64,000 nt of DNA from Pontibacter harenae (GCF_020907245.1 NZ_JAJJWH010000005.1:113285-177284), one strand, 5' to 3'. Counted from the first letter of the stretch, positions 19,336-30,711 are shown. The notes: generated by a model from the letters alone, not told the origin. Numbers and translations: made by a program.

Positions 19336-21402
19336 CTACAAAGCAGGAAACTTTGGTTCCTGCTGGTTCCGCTTGCCCCGTAGCTGTGTTAAAGCTTCCG
19401 CAGTTGTGTGTACAGGCAGTTGGCAGGTTTTGTTAAAGCAGACGTAAATAGTTGTTTTGCCACCGATGGCTGTTCTGTCTTGGAGCAAGGGCAGGTTGCT
19501 TCTGGTAGCCGTGCCTACCAGCAGCATGTTAGGTAAATAATATGAGCTGAAATCTTTACGCATGTCAGCTGCTTTTTCTCCTACTATAGCCACTTCTGCA
19601 GTTGGGGTAAGCTTATGAAAATATAGCGCTGCCCAATTGCTCAGGAACGAAGGTTCTTTAATTACCAGATCTTTTACTTTACTCAGCATATTATCCGAAA
19701 GTTGCTGGTAGCGCTCCTCATCGAAGTAGAGGCCAAGGAAGTGCAGGTTGGTAGCCATTACAGAGTTAGAGCTCGGAATGACATTATCCATGATTTCCTT
19801 TTTGCGGGCAATCAGCTTTTGGGAGCTGTTATCTGTAAAGAAGAACATGCCTTCCTGTTCATCAAAGAAATGAGTAAGGGTATAGTCTGTTAGTTGCTTT
19901 GCCTCTTGTAGCCATTGCTCGTCAAAAGTTACCTCATAAAGGCGGGTGAGGGCGCGGATGAGGAGTGCGTAATCGTCCAGGAAACCATCTATCGTAGCTT
20001 TTCCTTCTTTATAATTATGATACAGCTTTTCTTCCTGCTTTAAACGCTGCAGTATGAAGTTGGCATTACGCTGGGCAAGTTGCAGAAAACGTTCTTCACC
20101 GAAAGAGTAGTAGGCATCGGCAAGGCCTTTCAGCATAAGCGCGTTCCAGGAACAGAGGATTTTATCGTCTAAACCAGGCCTGATGCGTTGTTCACGCACC
20201 TGCATAATTTTCTTTTTCCAACCTTTTATCATTTCCTGCAGCACCTCCAGCTCCAGTTTGTTTTCCTGTGCAAACTTTTCATCGGAGATGCGGCGGTGCA
20301 GAATATTGCGGCCATGCTCAAAGTTCCCAGCGGCGGTAGCGTGATAGTATTTAGAGAAAAGCGGTTCCTCATCTCCCAGAATTGCCTGTAGCTCTTCTTT
20401 GGTAAACGTGTAGAACTTACCTTCTTCGCCCTCACTGTCTGCATCTAAAGAGGAGTAGAAGCCTTGCTCATTGCTCATTAATTCACGTGAAACAAAGTCT
20501 ATCGTTTCGTATACCACCTCTTTGTACAGCGGATCTTTTGTTACTTGGTAAGCTGCTGAATACAAGCTTACCAATTGTCCGTTGTCGTACAGCATTTTCT
20601 CGAAGTGCGGCACCAACCAATCGGCATCCACAGAATAACGTGCGAAGCCGCCGCCAACCTGGTCGTAAATGCCGCCATAGGCCATTTCGCGTAGCGTCAG
20701 GTTTACCTGGTTCAAAGTGCTTTGGTCGCTGGTGTGGCTGTGGTAGCGCAACAGGAACAGGTAGTCAGTTGGCATCGGAAATTTAGGAGCCTGACCTATG
20801 CCACCTTTTTCTTTATCAAATTTAATGCTGAGGTTGTAGCCCATCAGCCTGAAATCCTCTTCCCGCACATGAAAGTTGCTTTGCTTCAGGCCATACTTCT
20901 CTAATTCGCTACGGTTCAGGTGCTGCGCAAACTGCTCCGCCGACTGGTCTAACTCTCTTCTGCTTTTTTTATAGGCATCGGCAATATTTACCAGTAGGTT
21001 CACCCAGTCCTGCGGTGGAAAATACGTGCCCCCGTAAAACGGCTTCGCATCTGGGTTCAGGAAAACATTGAGTGGCCAACCTCCTTGCACCCCCATCGCC
21101 TGCAGCGCATCCATGTATACCGCATCCACGTCAGGTCTTTCCTCACGGTCAACCTTAATGCATACGAAGTGCTTGTTCATTACCTCGGCAATTTTCTCAA
21201 GCTCAAACGACTGATGCTCCATTACGTGGCACCAATGGCAGGCGGCATAGCCGATACTTACCAGTATGGGCTTATCTTCTGTTTTAGCCTTCTGCAGCGC
21301 CTCCTCGCCCCATGGGTACCAGTCAACAGGGTTGTAAGCATGCTGCAGCAGGTAAGGACTTGTTTCGTTTATCAGTCGGTTGGTTTTTCTATTTTCAGTC
21401 AT
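19336..21402 (-). CDS. DUF255 thioredoxin-fold protein (YyaL/SSP411 family)
   Basis: This 688-residue protein is of the family's usual length. The N-terminal thioredoxin-like domain opens with [21 protein letters not shown] and carries [13 protein letters not shown], with C55 and C58 as the CxxC pair. The remainder is an alpha/alpha-barrel region resembling glycan-processing folds, for example [28 protein letters not shown] (split motif, about 250-280). The family is annotated as thioredoxin domain-containing protein or cellobiose 2-epimerase-like; no activity is proven. It is cytoplasmic, since no signal peptide is visible. Confidence 0.92.
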   Translation of the reverse strand: MTENRKTNRLINETSPYLLQHAYNPVDWYPWGEEALQKAKTEDKPILVSIGYAACHWCHVMEHQSFELEKIAEVMNKHFVCIKVDREERPDVDAVYMDALQAMGVQGGWPLNVFLNPDAKPFYGGTYFPPQDWVNLLVNIADAYKKSRRELDQSAEQFAQHLNRSELEKYGLKQSNFHVREEDFRLMGYNLSIKFDKEKGGIGQAPKFPMPTDYLFLLRYHSHTSDQSTLNQVNLTLREMAYGGIYDQVGGGFARYSVDADWLVPHFEKMLYDNGQLVSLYSAAYQVTKDPLYKEVVYETIDFVSRELMSNEQGFYSSLDADSEGEEGKFYTFTKEELQAILGDEEPLFSKYYHATAAGNFEHGRNILHRRISDEKFAQENKLELEVLQEMIKGWKKKIMQVREQRIRPGLDDKILCSWNALMLKGLADAYYSFGEERFLQLAQRNANFILQRLKQEEKLYHNYKEGKATIDGFLDDYALLIRALTRLYEVTFDEQWLQEAKQLTDYTLTHFFDEQEGMFFFTDNSSQKLIARKKEIMDNVIPSSNSVMATNLHFLGLYFDEERYQQLSDNMLSKVKDLVIKEPSFLSNWAALYFHKLTPTAEVAIVGEKAADMRKDFSSYYLPNMLLVGTATRSNLPLLQDRTAIGGKTTIYVCFNKTCQLPVHTTAEALTQLRGKRNQQEPKFPAL

Positions 21403-21613
21403 AGTTTAGGGATTAGATACTGGACATTAGATACTAGGTTTTTACTTTAGGTTGAAGACTTCTATTGTGAATAAAGCAGGTAATCTTGTGTAAAATGGTT
21501 ATTCAGGAAGTCTAGAATCTAACATCTAGTATTTGATGTCTAATTTTCTACGGGCAAGTTAGGTAAAAGTATAGGAAGGGGTGATTGCCGTAAAATGAGC
21601 TGCCAGGGTAGAG

Positions 21614-22591
21614 TTATAGAATCTGGGATTTTAATTGGGCTTCCTCAGTGGTTGTATCGACGTTATATTTTTGCTGCAGTTGCTGCAGTTGCTTTATTGT
21701 GCTTTTCAGAAAAGTTTGATGTGCTTCGGAGGCTGGGTGGAAGGCTTTGTGTGCCAGTGCCCGCTGCATCTTTTCCCATTCCTGTAGAAAGGTGCCAAAC
21801 TCTTTACTGAAGTAAGCGGAGGTAAACTTTTGCCAGATATAATCCTCTGCTTCCTCTGACGGGTGTATCATATCGCGTTTGTAGAAACGATAATCGCGGA
21901 GGTCGTCGAGCATGATTTCGTAGGCAGGGAAGTATAGCACATTTTCATACTTCGTTGTCAACTGGTGGCACGCCACCCGAAGTATAGATTTACTAACCGT
22001 GTTGGTTTCAATCGTTTCCTTCAGGTGCCGCACAGGGCTGACCGTCAGTAGCACTTTAACCTTAGGGTTGAAGGCCTGCAGCAGTTTATACATACTATCT
22101 AAGGCCGTAGTTATTTCTTCCGTAGATAATAAAAGGCGTATAAAGTTTTTAGCAGGAAGCTTATGGCAGTTGGCAACTACTTCGCCTGTGCCAGCAAGTT
22201 TATAACCTACAGCTGTGCCAAGGGTAATAATAAGGAGATCAGCCTTCCGAAGTGCTTCCTGCGTTTGTTGCAGGCGCTCATTGATAGTTTGCAGGAGTTT
22301 ATCTTTGGAAGGGGAGGAGAGGGAAGAGTGTAGGTCGTAAGCATACCAGATGCCGTTGTTTTGCACCAAGTGCTCTTCAAAATTATACTGTTTGCCTGTA
22401 GCGGCTTCTATAAGTAAAGCTGCTGACAAAGGGTTGAAAATAGTGCCGAACGGATTTACCAGAGTTTGTAACTTGTTTTGCTTCAGCTTAGAGCCGATTA
22501 CATCTGCAAAACAAGAACCTAGCGTTACTACTTTAGACTGTAACGATAAGGCTAAACCTGAGGGGGCAACATGAACTTCTGTTCTGAACAT
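21614..22591 (-). CDS. GSCFA domain protein
   Basis: This 325-residue protein carries the hallmark LGSCFAD near residue 28, a GDSL-like nucleophile region, followed by NPFGTIFNP, LIITLGTA and LLTVSPVRH. The GSCFA family is a Bacteroidota-enriched relative of SGNH hydrolases. Its substrate is unknown. The catalytic Ser in GSCF and a C-terminal DMIHPS with Asp and His are consistent with an active SGNH-type triad. It lies about 210 bp from the DUF255 gene on the same strand. A minus-strand TAGATTTG box at 22680-22687 could be its -7 element, though no TTG box is properly spaced. Confidence 0.9.
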   Translation of the reverse strand: MFRTEVHVAPSGLALSLQSKVVTLGSCFADVIGSKLKQNKLQTLVNPFGTIFNPLSAALLIEAATGKQYNFEEHLVQNNGIWYAYDLHSSLSSPSKDKLLQTINERLQQTQEALRKADLLIITLGTAVGYKLAGTGEVVANCHKLPAKNFIRLLLSTEEITTALDSMYKLLQAFNPKVKVLLTVSPVRHLKETIETNTVSKSILRVACHQLTTKYENVLYFPAYEIMLDDLRDYRFYKRDMIHPSEEAEDYIWQKFTSAYFSKEFGTFLQEWEKMQRALAHKAFHPASEAHQTFLKSTIKQLQQLQQKYNVDTTTEEAQLKSQIL

Positions 22592-22722
22592 TTTTCAAAC
22601 TATAAGTTATAAGACCAGAACTCTTTTACCGATACACGTAGCGCGTATCAATAGTCCGACTTCTTGTACATTAGACTTGCAAATCTATACTTTTTCATCC
22701 TGTAGCTACACAGCCAAAAACA

Positions 22723-22752
22723 AAAGCGCCCTGCTGTTGGGCAGGGCGCTTT
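22723..22752 (-). terminator. Terminator of the rpsF-rpsR-rplI operon
   Basis: A 12-bp perfect stem pairs AAAGCGCCCTGC at 22723-22734 with 22741-22752, with a six-base loop. On the minus strand it is followed by TTTGTTTTTGG. It lies about 22 bases past the rplI stop. Confidence 0.9.
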
Positions 22753-22774
22753 GTATGGTTGGTTATAAACTGAA

Positions 22775-23218
22775 TTACTCAGCTACAACATTGAAACGTA
22801 CTTGGTGTTTCACTTCTTTGTGCAGGTTAAGCGTAGCAGTATATTCGCCAGCTGTTTTCACATCCTGGTCAAAAGAAATACGCTTACGATCTACATCAAA
22901 ACCTTTTGCTTTAAGAGCATCAGATAATTGAAGTGTAGTAACAGAACCGAAAATTTTGCCAGTTTCACCCACTTTAGCAGGAAGCTCTACTACTAAGTCA
23001 CCGATGTTGTTAGCCAACTCCTGTGCTTCGTTTTTGATGCTTTCAGCTTTGTGTGCAGCCTGACGAACATTCTCAGCTACTACTTTTTTGTTTGTGGCGT
23101 TAGCGATAACTGCTAATCCTTGTGGGATCAGGTAGTTACGGCCATAACCTGGCTTTACAGTAACAGTATCGTTTTTGTAGCCTAGGCCCTTAACGTCATC
23201 TTTAAGTATAATCTCCAT
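22775..23218 (-). CDS. rplI: 50S ribosomal protein L9
   Basis: The 147-residue product begins MEIILKDDVKGLGYKNDTV and continues VKPGYGRNYLIPQG, the signature of the L9 N-terminal 23S rRNA-binding domain. A helical linker and the C-terminal domain (GKIFGSVTTLQLSDALK) follow. It is the last gene of rpsF-rpsR-rplI, 12 bp after rpsR, with a strong terminator behind it. Confidence 0.98.
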   Translation of the reverse strand: MEIILKDDVKGLGYKNDTVTVKPGYGRNYLIPQGLAVIANATNKKVVAENVRQAAHKAESIKNEAQELANNIGDLVVELPAKVGETGKIFGSVTTLQLSDALKAKGFDVDRKRISFDQDVKTAGEYTATLNLHKEVKHQVRFNVVAE

Positions 23219-23230
23219 GGTCTGCCCTCC

Positions 23231-23482
23231 TTATTTTAAAGAATCTGTTACATAAGGTAAAATGGCAAGGTGTCTTGCTCTGGCAACCGCCTGAGACACT
23301 TTGCGCTGGAACTTAAGGCTAGTACCAGTAAGCCTTCTAGGAAGAATCTTTCCTTGCTCGTTCACGAACTTAAGCAGGAAGTTGCCATCTTTATAATCGA
23401 TATACTTGATACCGCTTTTCTTAAAACGGCAGTATTTCTGACGGTTTTCTTGTTTGTGTACTCTTTCGTTAACTAGGCTCAT
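23231..23482 (-). CDS. rpsR: 30S ribosomal protein S18
   Basis: The 83-residue product contains the S18 core [32 protein letters not shown] and [18 protein letters not shown]. Its ATG overlaps the rpsF stop (TAATG), indicating translational coupling. S18 pairs with S6 in the 30S platform. Confidence 0.98.
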   Translation of the reverse strand: MSLVNERVHKQENRQKYCRFKKSGIKYIDYKDGNFLLKFVNEQGKILPRRLTGTSLKFQRKVSQAVARARHLAILPYVTDSLK

Positions 23483-23850
23483 TATCCTTTAACCTCCTCT
23501 TTTTTAGCTTGTGATTTAAATTCGCCATTTCTTCTACGTGCGTTGTAAGCAACAGCGTGCTTATCAAGAGCAGTAGTTAAGAAACGAACTACTTTTTCGT
23601 CACGGCGATAAGCCAGCTCAAGCTGATCTACGACAGTAGTAGGGGCAGCGAACTCAACCAGGTGATAAAAACCAGTTGATTTCTTCTGGATTGGGTAAGC
23701 CAGTTTACGAAGCCCCCAGTTCTCTTCGTGAATAATGTCGGCGCCATTTTCCTTAAGCACCTGTCTGAACTTCTCGACCGTTTCTTGCATCTGCGCCTCG
23801 TTCAAGAGAGGAGTCAGAATGAAGACAGTTTCATAATTTTTCAATTCCAT
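23482..23850 (-). CDS. rpsF: 30S ribosomal protein S6
   Basis: The 122-residue product begins [16 protein letters not shown] and has the typical [23 protein letters not shown] core. The C-terminal tail is basic. It is the first gene of the operon, about 26 bases downstream of a well-matched promoter at 23877-23907. Unlike in proteobacteria, no priB or ssb lies between rpsF and rpsR. Confidence 0.98.
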   Translation of the reverse strand: MELKNYETVFILTPLLNEAQMQETVEKFRQVLKENGADIIHEENWGLRKLAYPIQKKSTGFYHLVEFAAPTTVVDQLELAYRRDEKVVRFLTTALDKHAVAYNARRRNGEFKSQAKKEEVKG

Positions 23851-23876
23851 TCGGTTCGAATTTATTTTTAAGGGTG

Positions 23877-23907
23877 CAAAGTTAAATCATTATTTTCTCT
23901 GAAACAA
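23877..23907 (-). promoter_or_regulatory. Bacteroidota sigma-A-type promoter of rpsF operon
   Basis: On the minus strand, TTG at 23905-23907 is followed by 20 bases and TAACTTTG at 23877-23884. This matches the TTG / TAnnTTTG consensus. The expected transcription start is near 23870, giving a leader of about 20 bases. Confidence 0.72.
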
Positions 23908-24290
23908 GCAGTTGCCTTATATACTATAGGTGTTTTATCCGATTTTTTTAGAAAATAAAGCTGTACTTATGTCATTAGTTACCTTTATTATATATAGGCA
24001 ACTAAATTTTATGGCAGATGCTTCTGGTGAATCTATTCAAAAGAGTATCTTCATGTTAATAATGGTGTAAGTGCATAATGGAAATGTACAAATAGAGGAT
24101 TGCCTCTTTTGTTATGCAAAAAAGAACGCATTGTACTTTTTTAAAGTGCAAGCTACAGACATAGAAGCATTGTTATTTATAATTGTTCTAAATAAAACCT
24201 GTCATACGTAAAAATAAAGGGGTTTTTGTGTTGCACGGGGTACAAAAGAGCTTAAGACTAGACAAGGGGGGAAAAATAAACTTCTTCTGT
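23908..24290. other. Non-coding divergent region between rpsF and act promoters
   Basis: No gene-like frame is present. Two small plus-strand hairpins are visible. One is AGAGG-ATTG-CCTCT followed by TTTTG, around 24096-24113. The other is GTACTTT-TTT-AAAGTGC, around 24134-24150. Both could be chance in AT-rich DNA, or part of a small transcript; no promoter for one was found. Confidence 0.45.
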
Positions 24291-24320
24291 TTGATTAATG
24301 AAATTCGCATAGTAGATTTG
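24291..24320 (+). promoter_or_regulatory. Promoter of the act-cox respiratory operon
   Basis: TTG at 24291-24293, 19 bases, then TAGATTTG at 24313-24320 is a full match to the Bacteroidota consensus. The predicted start is near 24327, about 45 bases ahead of the actA ATG. No other consensus promoter was found within the following 16 kb operon. Confidence 0.78.
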
Positions 24321-24371
24321 TGGCCGTAAGAAATTCACCATATACATAAACACACACAAGTGAGCTTGGCT

Positions 24372-25688
24372 ATGATTAGCTGTATAACTAAAATTAAACA
24401 CAAAGATTTCTTGGCCTTCTTGTTTGCCTTACTACTGTCTTTTAGTGCATTTGCACAAGGAGCCAGTGAGACAGCAGAAGTAGCTACCAGAGGAGTAGAG
24501 CCAGGTGCAACTGAAGGAGCTAGCGCCGATGGTGCAGCCGCTGATCCCGCTGTGCTTGATGCAGGTGAAGCCCTTTTCAAAAACAACTGTGCGTCATGCC
24601 ACTCGGCAGGAAGCGATGTAGTAGTAGGGCCTGGTTTGCAGGGCGTAACGCAGCGTAGAAGCACTTCATGGCTACAGAGCTGGATTAAAAACTCTCAGGC
24701 GTTGATCCAGAGCGGAGATGCGCAGGCGGTGGCAATCTACAATGAGTACGACAAGCAGGCGATGCCTTCTTTCGCTGCTTTCTCTGATGATGAGGTGAAC
24801 TCTATCCTTGCTTTTATTGAGTCTGGTCAGGGTGTAGCGCAGGCTCCTGCTGCTGGCCCTCCGGGTGCTGAGGCAGGTGAAAACGTTGGTACAAATGCTA
24901 TTGGTGCTGTAGGAGGTTATCTGGACATCGTGCTAGTGGTGTTGATAATCGTGCTTATTGTATTGGTGGTAGTGCTATTGCTAATCAGTTCATTGCTTAA
25001 GAACTACCTTAACAAGAACAATCAGCTGGATGAGTATGACAACGAGATTGTAAACCAGCGTTTTGATCTTTCTAAGGTTTACAAGTCTAAGGCTGTTCGC
25101 ACACTGGTTGTATTGATCTTTGTTGTGGTACTGATTGATTTGTCGATAGATAAAGTAATGGGAATCGGTATTCAGCAAGGCTACCAGCCAACGCAGCCAA
25201 TTGCTTTCTCTCACAGACTTCATGCTGGAGAGCACCAGATTAACTGTAACTACTGCCACACAACAGTATATAAGAGCAAGAGTGCTAGTATTCCTTCTGC
25301 AAACATCTGTATGAACTGCCATAGCCAGATTCAGAAGGAATCTCCAGAGATTCAGAAAATTTACAGAGCAATAGAGCGTAACGAGCCTATTCAGTGGGTG
25401 CGTATCCATAACTTGCCTGACTTGGCATACTTTAACCACTCTCAGCACACGCAGGTTGGTAACATAGAATGTCAGACTTGCCACGGCCCAATCCAGGAAA
25501 TGGATGTGGTTTACCAGTATTCTCCACTTACTATGGGCTGGTGTATCGACTGTCACCGTGAGACGCCTCTTAACACAGAGGGTAATGAATATTACGACAA
25601 TCTGGTGAAATTGCATGAAGCTTCTTCTAAAGGTGCCTTTACAGTAGCTTCAAATGGTGGTACAGAGTGTTCTAAGTGTCACTATTAA
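24372..25688 (+). CDS. actA: Alternative complex III multihaem cytochrome ActA, with extra N-terminal haem domain
   Basis: The ATG at 24372 starts a signal peptide (cleaved near FAQ); a GTG four codons earlier is the alternative. The 438-residue protein holds six CxxCH haem sites. CASCH lies near 73-77 in an N-terminal class I cytochrome c-like domain. CNYCH, CMNCH, CQTCH, CIDCH and CSKCH lie between about 291 and 436. Two hydrophobic helices (about 184-207 and 240-260) separate the two haem regions. ActA is the peripheral multihaem subunit that takes electrons from the ActB/ActC module. The pentahaem part is standard; the N-terminal monohaem domain looks like a fusion. It is the first gene of the operon. 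Confidence 0.95.
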   Translation: MISCITKIKHKDFLAFLFALLLSFSAFAQGASETAEVATRGVEPGATEGASADGAAADPAVLDAGEALFKNNCASCHSAGSDVVVGPGLQGVTQRRSTSWLQSWIKNSQALIQSGDAQAVAIYNEYDKQAMPSFAAFSDDEVNSILAFIESGQGVAQAPAAGPPGAEAGENVGTNAIGAVGGYLDIVLVVLIIVLIVLVVVLLLISSLLKNYLNKNNQLDEYDNEIVNQRFDLSKVYKSKAVRTLVVLIFVVVLIDLSIDKVMGIGIQQGYQPTQPIAFSHRLHAGEHQINCNYCHTTVYKSKSASIPSANICMNCHSQIQKESPEIQKIYRAIERNEPIQWVRIHNLPDLAYFNHSQHTQVGNIECQTCHGPIQEMDVVYQYSPLTMGWCIDCHRETPLNTEGNEYYDNLVKLHEASSKGAFTVASNGGTECSKCHY

Positions 25689-25726
25689 TAATTAACAATT
25701 AAGTATTCGAGTTTTCTAGATATAAT

Positions 25727-28700
25727 ATGCAAGACAGAATAAAATACTGGAAAGGAATCGAGGAGTTAGAAAACACTCCAGAGTTTCAAAAGCATGCTCA
25801 TAACGAGTTTCCAGAATTCCTGCCAATAAATGACACAACCAAGGAAGGTGCCGCTGGTGTAAACAACAAGCGTAGAGACTTCTTAAAGCTGTTGGGCTTT
25901 AGTGTAGCTGCTGTATCGCTGGCTTCTTGCGAGGCGCCTGTAAGAAAAGCAATCCCTTATCTTAACAAACCAGTTGATGTTGAGCCAGGTGTTGCTAACT
26001 GGTATGCAACAACTTTTTACTCACACGGCGACTACAATAGTATTTTAGTGAAGACACGTGAGGGACGTCCGATCAAGATCGAGCCGAACCCTATGTCTAA
26101 CTTAACGCCAATGGGTACAAGCCCAAGAGCACAGGCTTCTGTGCTTGGTGTTTATGATAACAACAGGCTTCGTGCTCCATACATCGGAGGCAAAGAGTCT
26201 GATTGGGAAACAGTAGATAGAGAAATTGTCTCTCGCCTGAACAGCGTAAATGGCAAGGTAGCTTTTGTTTCATCTACTATCATTAGCCCATCTACTAAGA
26301 AATTAATCAATGAGTTCGGAAGCCGCTTTGGTAATTTCGAGCACGTGGTGTACGATCCAAGCTCTTCGTCAGCACTTTTAGCGGCTAACGGTGGTGTTGT
26401 ACCAGGTTACGATTTCAGCAAAGCAAATATCATAGTTGGTGTTAACGCAGACTTCTTAGGAACTTGGATTGCGCCAACGCCTTTTGCGAAGCAATACATA
26501 CAGACAAGAAAAGTCTCTTCTGATAAGCCAGAAATGTCTCGCCACTACCAGTTCGAGACAAGGCTTTCGTTAACAGGTGCTAACGCCGATGTGCGTGTGC
26601 CAATTAAACCTTCTGAGGAAGCTGCATTTGTAGCTGCTCTATATGCAGCAATATCTGGTGGTTCTGCAACCTTGCCGGCTAGCATTGACAAGAAAAATTT
26701 TGATGCAGCGGTTAAAGATTTACGTGCTAACAGAGGTAAAGCACTAGTAGTTTCTGGTTCTAATGATACTGCTGTACAAACTCTTATCACGGCTATCAAC
26801 CAAGCATTAGGTGCCGAAGGTACTACTATCGATACAGCTTCTCCGTTCCTTGTGAAGCAAGGTAACGATGCGCAGATGCTAAGACTGATAGAGGAAATGA
26901 ATGCTGGATCAGTAGGTGCCATATTCTTTTATGATGCCAACCCAGCTTACGATCACCCGCTAGCAGAAAGAGTAGTTGCAGGCTTGAAAAAAGTAGGTCT
27001 GAAAATTTCCTTCTCAGAGAGATTGGACGAAACAGCTGCTTTAGTTGATTTCGTGACACCAGATAACAATTACCTAGAGTCTTGGAATGATTTTGAAGCT
27101 AAAAAAGGATATTTAAGCTTAGCACAACCTGTGCTGAATCCAATATTTACTACGCGCCAGGCGCAGGATAGCATGTTGCTATGGAGTGGAAGCAATACCA
27201 GCTTCTACGAGTATATCCGTAACAACTGGAGAGAAATTGCTACAGGAGACTTCAATGAGTTCTGGGAGCAAACAGTGCACGATGGTGTATTGAACGGAAG
27301 GACTTTGTCCACTGGGAACACTACAGCGGCAAATTCATTAACAGCTGCTTCAGCGGCTAGCGCTATTTCATCAAGAAGAGCAGCAGCCACTACTGGTGAT
27401 GCAGTGGAGGCCGTTATTTATGAGAAAGTTCAGATAGGACCTGGTACGGCTGGAGCTGCCAACAACCCATGGCTACAAGAAATGGGAGACCCTATTTCTA
27501 AAGCAACTTGGGGCAACTATGTGGCTATGCCACGTAAAATGGCTGAGGAAAGAGAAATAGTGCAGGGTGATATGATAAAGGTCACTTTTGCGAACAACAA
27601 GTCTATTGAACTTCCTGCTTTGGTACAGCCTGGACAAGCACAAGGTACTGTATCTATCGCAATGGGCTATGGCCATGAATTGGAATCGATGCCTGTGGCA
27701 CAGGGTTTGGGAGCTAACGCTTTCCCTATTGTGTCTGTAGTAGATAACAATTTGCTTTACAGCAATACAGTTACTCTAACAAAAACAGATGCTACTAATC
27801 CAATTGCTCAGTTGCAGACGCACCATACTATTATGGACCGTCTGGTTGTGCAGGAAAATACGTTAGCTAAGTATAAAGAAAATCCGAAAGACGTAACAGA
27901 ATATATACGCATTGCCACACATGATGGCCCTGCCAAACCTGCTACCATCTCTCTTTGGGATGATTATGAATACAAAGACCACCACTGGGGTATGGTTATC
28001 GACCTTAACTCTTGTATTGGTTGCGGTGCTTGTACAGTTAGCTGCCATATCGAAAACAACGTTCCTGTTGTTGGTAAAGCAGAAGTTCTGAACCGCCGTG
28101 ATATGCACTGGCTGCGTATTGATAGATACTACAGCGCAGTAGAGCACGAGGAGAAGGATTACGAAACAATGGAAGATCCTGCGGAAAACCCTTCTGTTAT
28201 CTTCCAGCCAATGCTTTGCCAGCACTGTAACCACGCTCCATGTGAGACAGTTTGTCCTGTGGCTGCTACGATGCACAGTTCAGAAGGTATCAACCAAATG
28301 GCTTATAACCGTTGTGTTGGTACTCGTTACTGCGCAAACAACTGCCCATATAAAGTACGTCGTTTCAACTGGTTTGCTTACTTCGAGAACGATAAGTTCG
28401 CGAATGTAAACTACATGATGAACAGCGACTTGGGTAGAATGGTGTTAAACCCTGATGTGACTGTACGTGCAAGAGGTGTAATGGAGAAGTGTAGCTTCTG
28501 TGTACAGCGTGTGCAGTTAGGTAAACTAGAGGCAAAACGCGAGAAAAGAAGACCGAAAGATGGTGAAATCGTAACAGCCTGTGCGCAGTCATGCCCTACA
28601 GATGCTATCATCTTCGGAGACATGCTGGATCCAGAAAGCCGTATTTCTCAAGTATTGGTTAAAGAGCAGGGTGAGCGTGCGTTCCATGTGTTAGAGGAAA

Positions 28701-28753
28701 TCAACACACAGCCGAACGTTACTTACCTTACAAAAATTAGAAACTTAGCTTAA
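25727..28753 (+). CDS. actB: Alternative complex III molybdopterin-like / iron-sulfur subunit ActB
   Basis: The 1,008-residue product has a TAT-type signal displaced from the N-terminus: R49-R50 in [10 protein letters not shown], followed by a lipobox ending at C68 (LASC). A molybdopterin oxidoreductase-like body follows (about 80-730); in ACIII this part is known to lack the cofactor. The C-terminal ferredoxin part (about 760-960) has the Cys clusters [35 protein letters not shown] and CSFC...CAQSCP, for four Fe-S clusters. It sits on the periplasmic side and links quinol oxidation to the haems. Confidence 0.96.
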   Translation: MQDRIKYWKGIEELENTPEFQKHAHNEFPEFLPINDTTKEGAAGVNNKRRDFLKLLGFSVAAVSLASCEAPVRKAIPYLNKPVDVEPGVANWYATTFYSHGDYNSILVKTREGRPIKIEPNPMSNLTPMGTSPRAQASVLGVYDNNRLRAPYIGGKESDWETVDREIVSRLNSVNGKVAFVSSTIISPSTKKLINEFGSRFGNFEHVVYDPSSSSALLAANGGVVPGYDFSKANIIVGVNADFLGTWIAPTPFAKQYIQTRKVSSDKPEMSRHYQFETRLSLTGANADVRVPIKPSEEAAFVAALYAAISGGSATLPASIDKKNFDAAVKDLRANRGKALVVSGSNDTAVQTLITAINQALGAEGTTIDTASPFLVKQGNDAQMLRLIEEMNAGSVGAIFFYDANPAYDHPLAERVVAGLKKVGLKISFSERLDETAALVDFVTPDNNYLESWNDFEAKKGYLSLAQPVLNPIFTTRQAQDSMLLWSGSNTSFYEYIRNNWREIATGDFNEFWEQTVHDGVLNGRTLSTGNTTAANSLTAASAASAISSRRAAATTGDAVEAVIYEKVQIGPGTAGAANNPWLQEMGDPISKATWGNYVAMPRKMAEEREIVQGDMIKVTFANNKSIELPALVQPGQAQGTVSIAMGYGHELESMPVAQGLGANAFPIVSVVDNNLLYSNTVTLTKTDATNPIAQLQTHHTIMDRLVVQENTLAKYKENPKDVTEYIRIATHDGPAKPATISLWDDYEYKDHHWGMVIDLNSCIGCGACTVSCHIENNVPVVGKAEVLNRRDMHWLRIDRYYSAVEHEEKDYETMEDPAENPSVIFQPMLCQHCNHAPCETVCPVAATMHSSEGINQMAYNRCVGTRYCANNCPYKVRRFNWFAYFENDKFANVNYMMNSDLGRMVLNPDVTVRARGVMEKCSFCVQRVQLGKLEAKREKRRPKDGEIVTACAQSCPTDAIIFGDMLDPESRISQVLVKEQGERAFHVLEEINTQPNVTYLTKIRNLA

Positions 28754-28772
28754 TATAAATTTCGATAGCGTT

Positions 28773-30194
28773 ATGCAGCATGTATCTCCGATAAGAGAGC
28801 CTCTTGTAACGGGGGGGAAAACATACCACGACATCACTGAAGATGTCTGCAGACAGGTGGAGGCGAAGCCAAACGCACGTTGGGCTGCTGGCCTAGCTGT
28901 AGCTTTGGTAGGTCTAGCTATTTTTGTTTACTCGGTATATAGAACCCTCTGGTTTGGTATAGGTGAGTGGGGCTTAAATAGAACTGTAGGTTGGGCATGG
29001 GATATCACCAACTTCGTGTGGTGGGTAGGTATTGGTCACGCCGGTACACTTATCTCCGCAATCCTCTTGTTGTTCCGCCAGAAGTGGAGAACCTCTATTA
29101 ACCGTGCCGCTGAGGCGATGACAATTTTCGCGGTAATTTGTGCGGCCATGTTCCCAGTTCTGCACATGGGCCGTCCGTGGTTAGCTTATTGGGTATTCCC
29201 ATTGCCAAACACGTTTGGTTCGCTTTGGGTTAACTTCAACTCACCGCTTCTTTGGGACGTGTTTGCGATCTCAACTTACTTCTCAGTATCGCTTGTATTC
29301 TGGTATATCGGTCTTATTCCTGACTTTGCTACCATCCGTGACCGTGCTACTGGCCCAATTGCAAGAAGAGCTTATGCTTTCCTTTCATTCGGCTGGACTG
29401 GTTCTGCTAAAGCATGGTCAAGATACGAAACTGTATCCCTGATTTTGGCTGGTCTTGCAACGCCACTGGTACTTTCGGTACACACCATTGTATCCATGGA
29501 CTTTGCAACGTCTGTTATTCCAGGGTGGCATACAACAATATTCCCTCCATACTTCGTGGCGGGTGCGATCTTCTCTGGTTTCGCCATGGTACTTACTCTG
29601 ATGATTATCACCAGAAAGCTTTTCAAGCTAGAAGATTACATCACGCTGGAGCACGTAGAATCAATGAACAAGGTAATTATCCTGACAGGTTCTATCGTGG
29701 GTGTGGCCTATACAACAGAATTCTTCATTGCTTGGTACTCACAGGTAGAGTATGAGCAATATGCCTTTATCAACCGTGCATTCGGACCTTACTGGTGGGC
29801 ATATTGGTCTATGATGACATGTAACGTAATTACTCCTCAGCTATTCTGGTTCAGAGGTATCAGAAGAAGTCTGACAGCCACGTTCATCATCTCTATCTTC
29901 GTGAATATCGGTATGTGGTTCGAGCGTTTCGTGATTATCGTAACCTCTCTACACAGAGATTACTTGCCGTCATCATGGGCTATGTTCTCTCCAACTATCA
30001 TCGATATAGGCATCTATGTAGGTACTATCGGTTTGTTCTTCACGCTGTTCTTGCTTTTCTGTAAGTTCTTCCCTGTAGTAAACATGGCCGAAGTAAAAGC
30101 TATTCTGAAATCGTCTTCTGGTGTAGCTAATACGAACACGATGCATAGTACTGACAAAGGTTTAAATACTAATACACATCACAGCAATGAATAA
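28773..30194 (+). CDS. actC: Alternative complex III quinol-oxidising subunit ActC (NrfD-like)
   Basis: This 473-residue NrfD/PsrC-type membrane protein has about ten helices. Features include [32 protein letters not shown] and [19 protein letters not shown]. In solved ACIII structures the equivalent subunit carries the menaquinol site, contacts the first Fe-S cluster of ActB, and contains a proposed proton path. The start is 20 bases after actB, and the end overlaps actD by 8 bases. Confidence 0.96.
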   Translation: MQHVSPIREPLVTGGKTYHDITEDVCRQVEAKPNARWAAGLAVALVGLAIFVYSVYRTLWFGIGEWGLNRTVGWAWDITNFVWWVGIGHAGTLISAILLLFRQKWRTSINRAAEAMTIFAVICAAMFPVLHMGRPWLAYWVFPLPNTFGSLWVNFNSPLLWDVFAISTYFSVSLVFWYIGLIPDFATIRDRATGPIARRAYAFLSFGWTGSAKAWSRYETVSLILAGLATPLVLSVHTIVSMDFATSVIPGWHTTIFPPYFVAGAIFSGFAMVLTLMIITRKLFKLEDYITLEHVESMNKVIILTGSIVGVAYTTEFFIAWYSQVEYEQYAFINRAFGPYWWAYWSMMTCNVITPQLFWFRGIRRSLTATFIISIFVNIGMWFERFVIIVTSLHRDYLPSSWAMFSPTIIDIGIYVGTIGLFFTLFLLFCKFFPVVNMAEVKAILKSSSGVANTNTMHSTDKGLNTNTHHSNE

Positions 30195-30711
30195 GAAATT
30201 TGTTCTAGGTATCTACGATGACGAGGATGTGCTGCTACATGCCATCGAAAATATAAGAGCGGCAGGTACTAACATACACGATGTATTCTCGCCATATCCT
30301 ATACATGGTATCGATGATGTATTAGGAATCAAAAGATCAAGACTTCCGATTGTAGCCTTCTTCTGTGGCCTTTTCGGAACATCGTTCGCACTTTGGATGC
30401 AGATCTGGATGTTAGGATTTGACTGGCCAATGATTATAGGTGGTAAGCCTCATATTGCACTGCCTTCTTTTATTCCAGTAACTTTTGAGCTTACTGTACT
30501 TTGTGCGGCCTTTGGTATGGTGATAACATTCTTTATCGTAACAAGGTTGAAGCCGTCTCTGAAAGTAAACGTTTTTGATAAACGCTCCACTGATGATAAA
30601 TTCGTGATGGCGATCGAGGTGAATGAAGGAGTAACAGATATGAATGCTCTGAATAACCTGCTACGTTCGAATGGTGCCATCGAAGTAAATGAGAAGGAGG
30701 TAATAAGATAA
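30187..30711 (+). CDS. actD: Alternative complex III membrane subunit ActD (DUF3341)
   Basis: The 174-residue product begins with a cytoplasmic domain ([20 protein letters not shown]). Two membrane helices follow (about 57-77 and 97-118), around [20 protein letters not shown]. This is the DUF3341 layout of ActD. The C-terminal part is soluble. The start overlaps actC by 8 bases and the stop overlaps actE by one base, implying coupled translation and fixed stoichiometry. Confidence 0.95.
   Translation: MNKKFVLGIYDDEDVLLHAIENIRAAGTNIHDVFSPYPIHGIDDVLGIKRSRLPIVAFFCGLFGTSFALWMQIWMLGFDWPMIIGGKPHIALPSFIPVTFELTVLCAAFGMVITFFIVTRLKPSLKVNVFDKRSTDDKFVMAIEVNEGVTDMNALNNLLRSNGAIEVNEKEVIR

Noticed and set aside
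22680..22687. TAGATTTG (minus) as the GSCFA promoter
   Set aside because: The nearest TTG is 27 bases away, outside the usual spacing.
24090..24155. A small RNA upstream of actA
   Set aside because: Two short hairpins are visible, but there is no promoter and the DNA is AT-rich enough for chance pairing.
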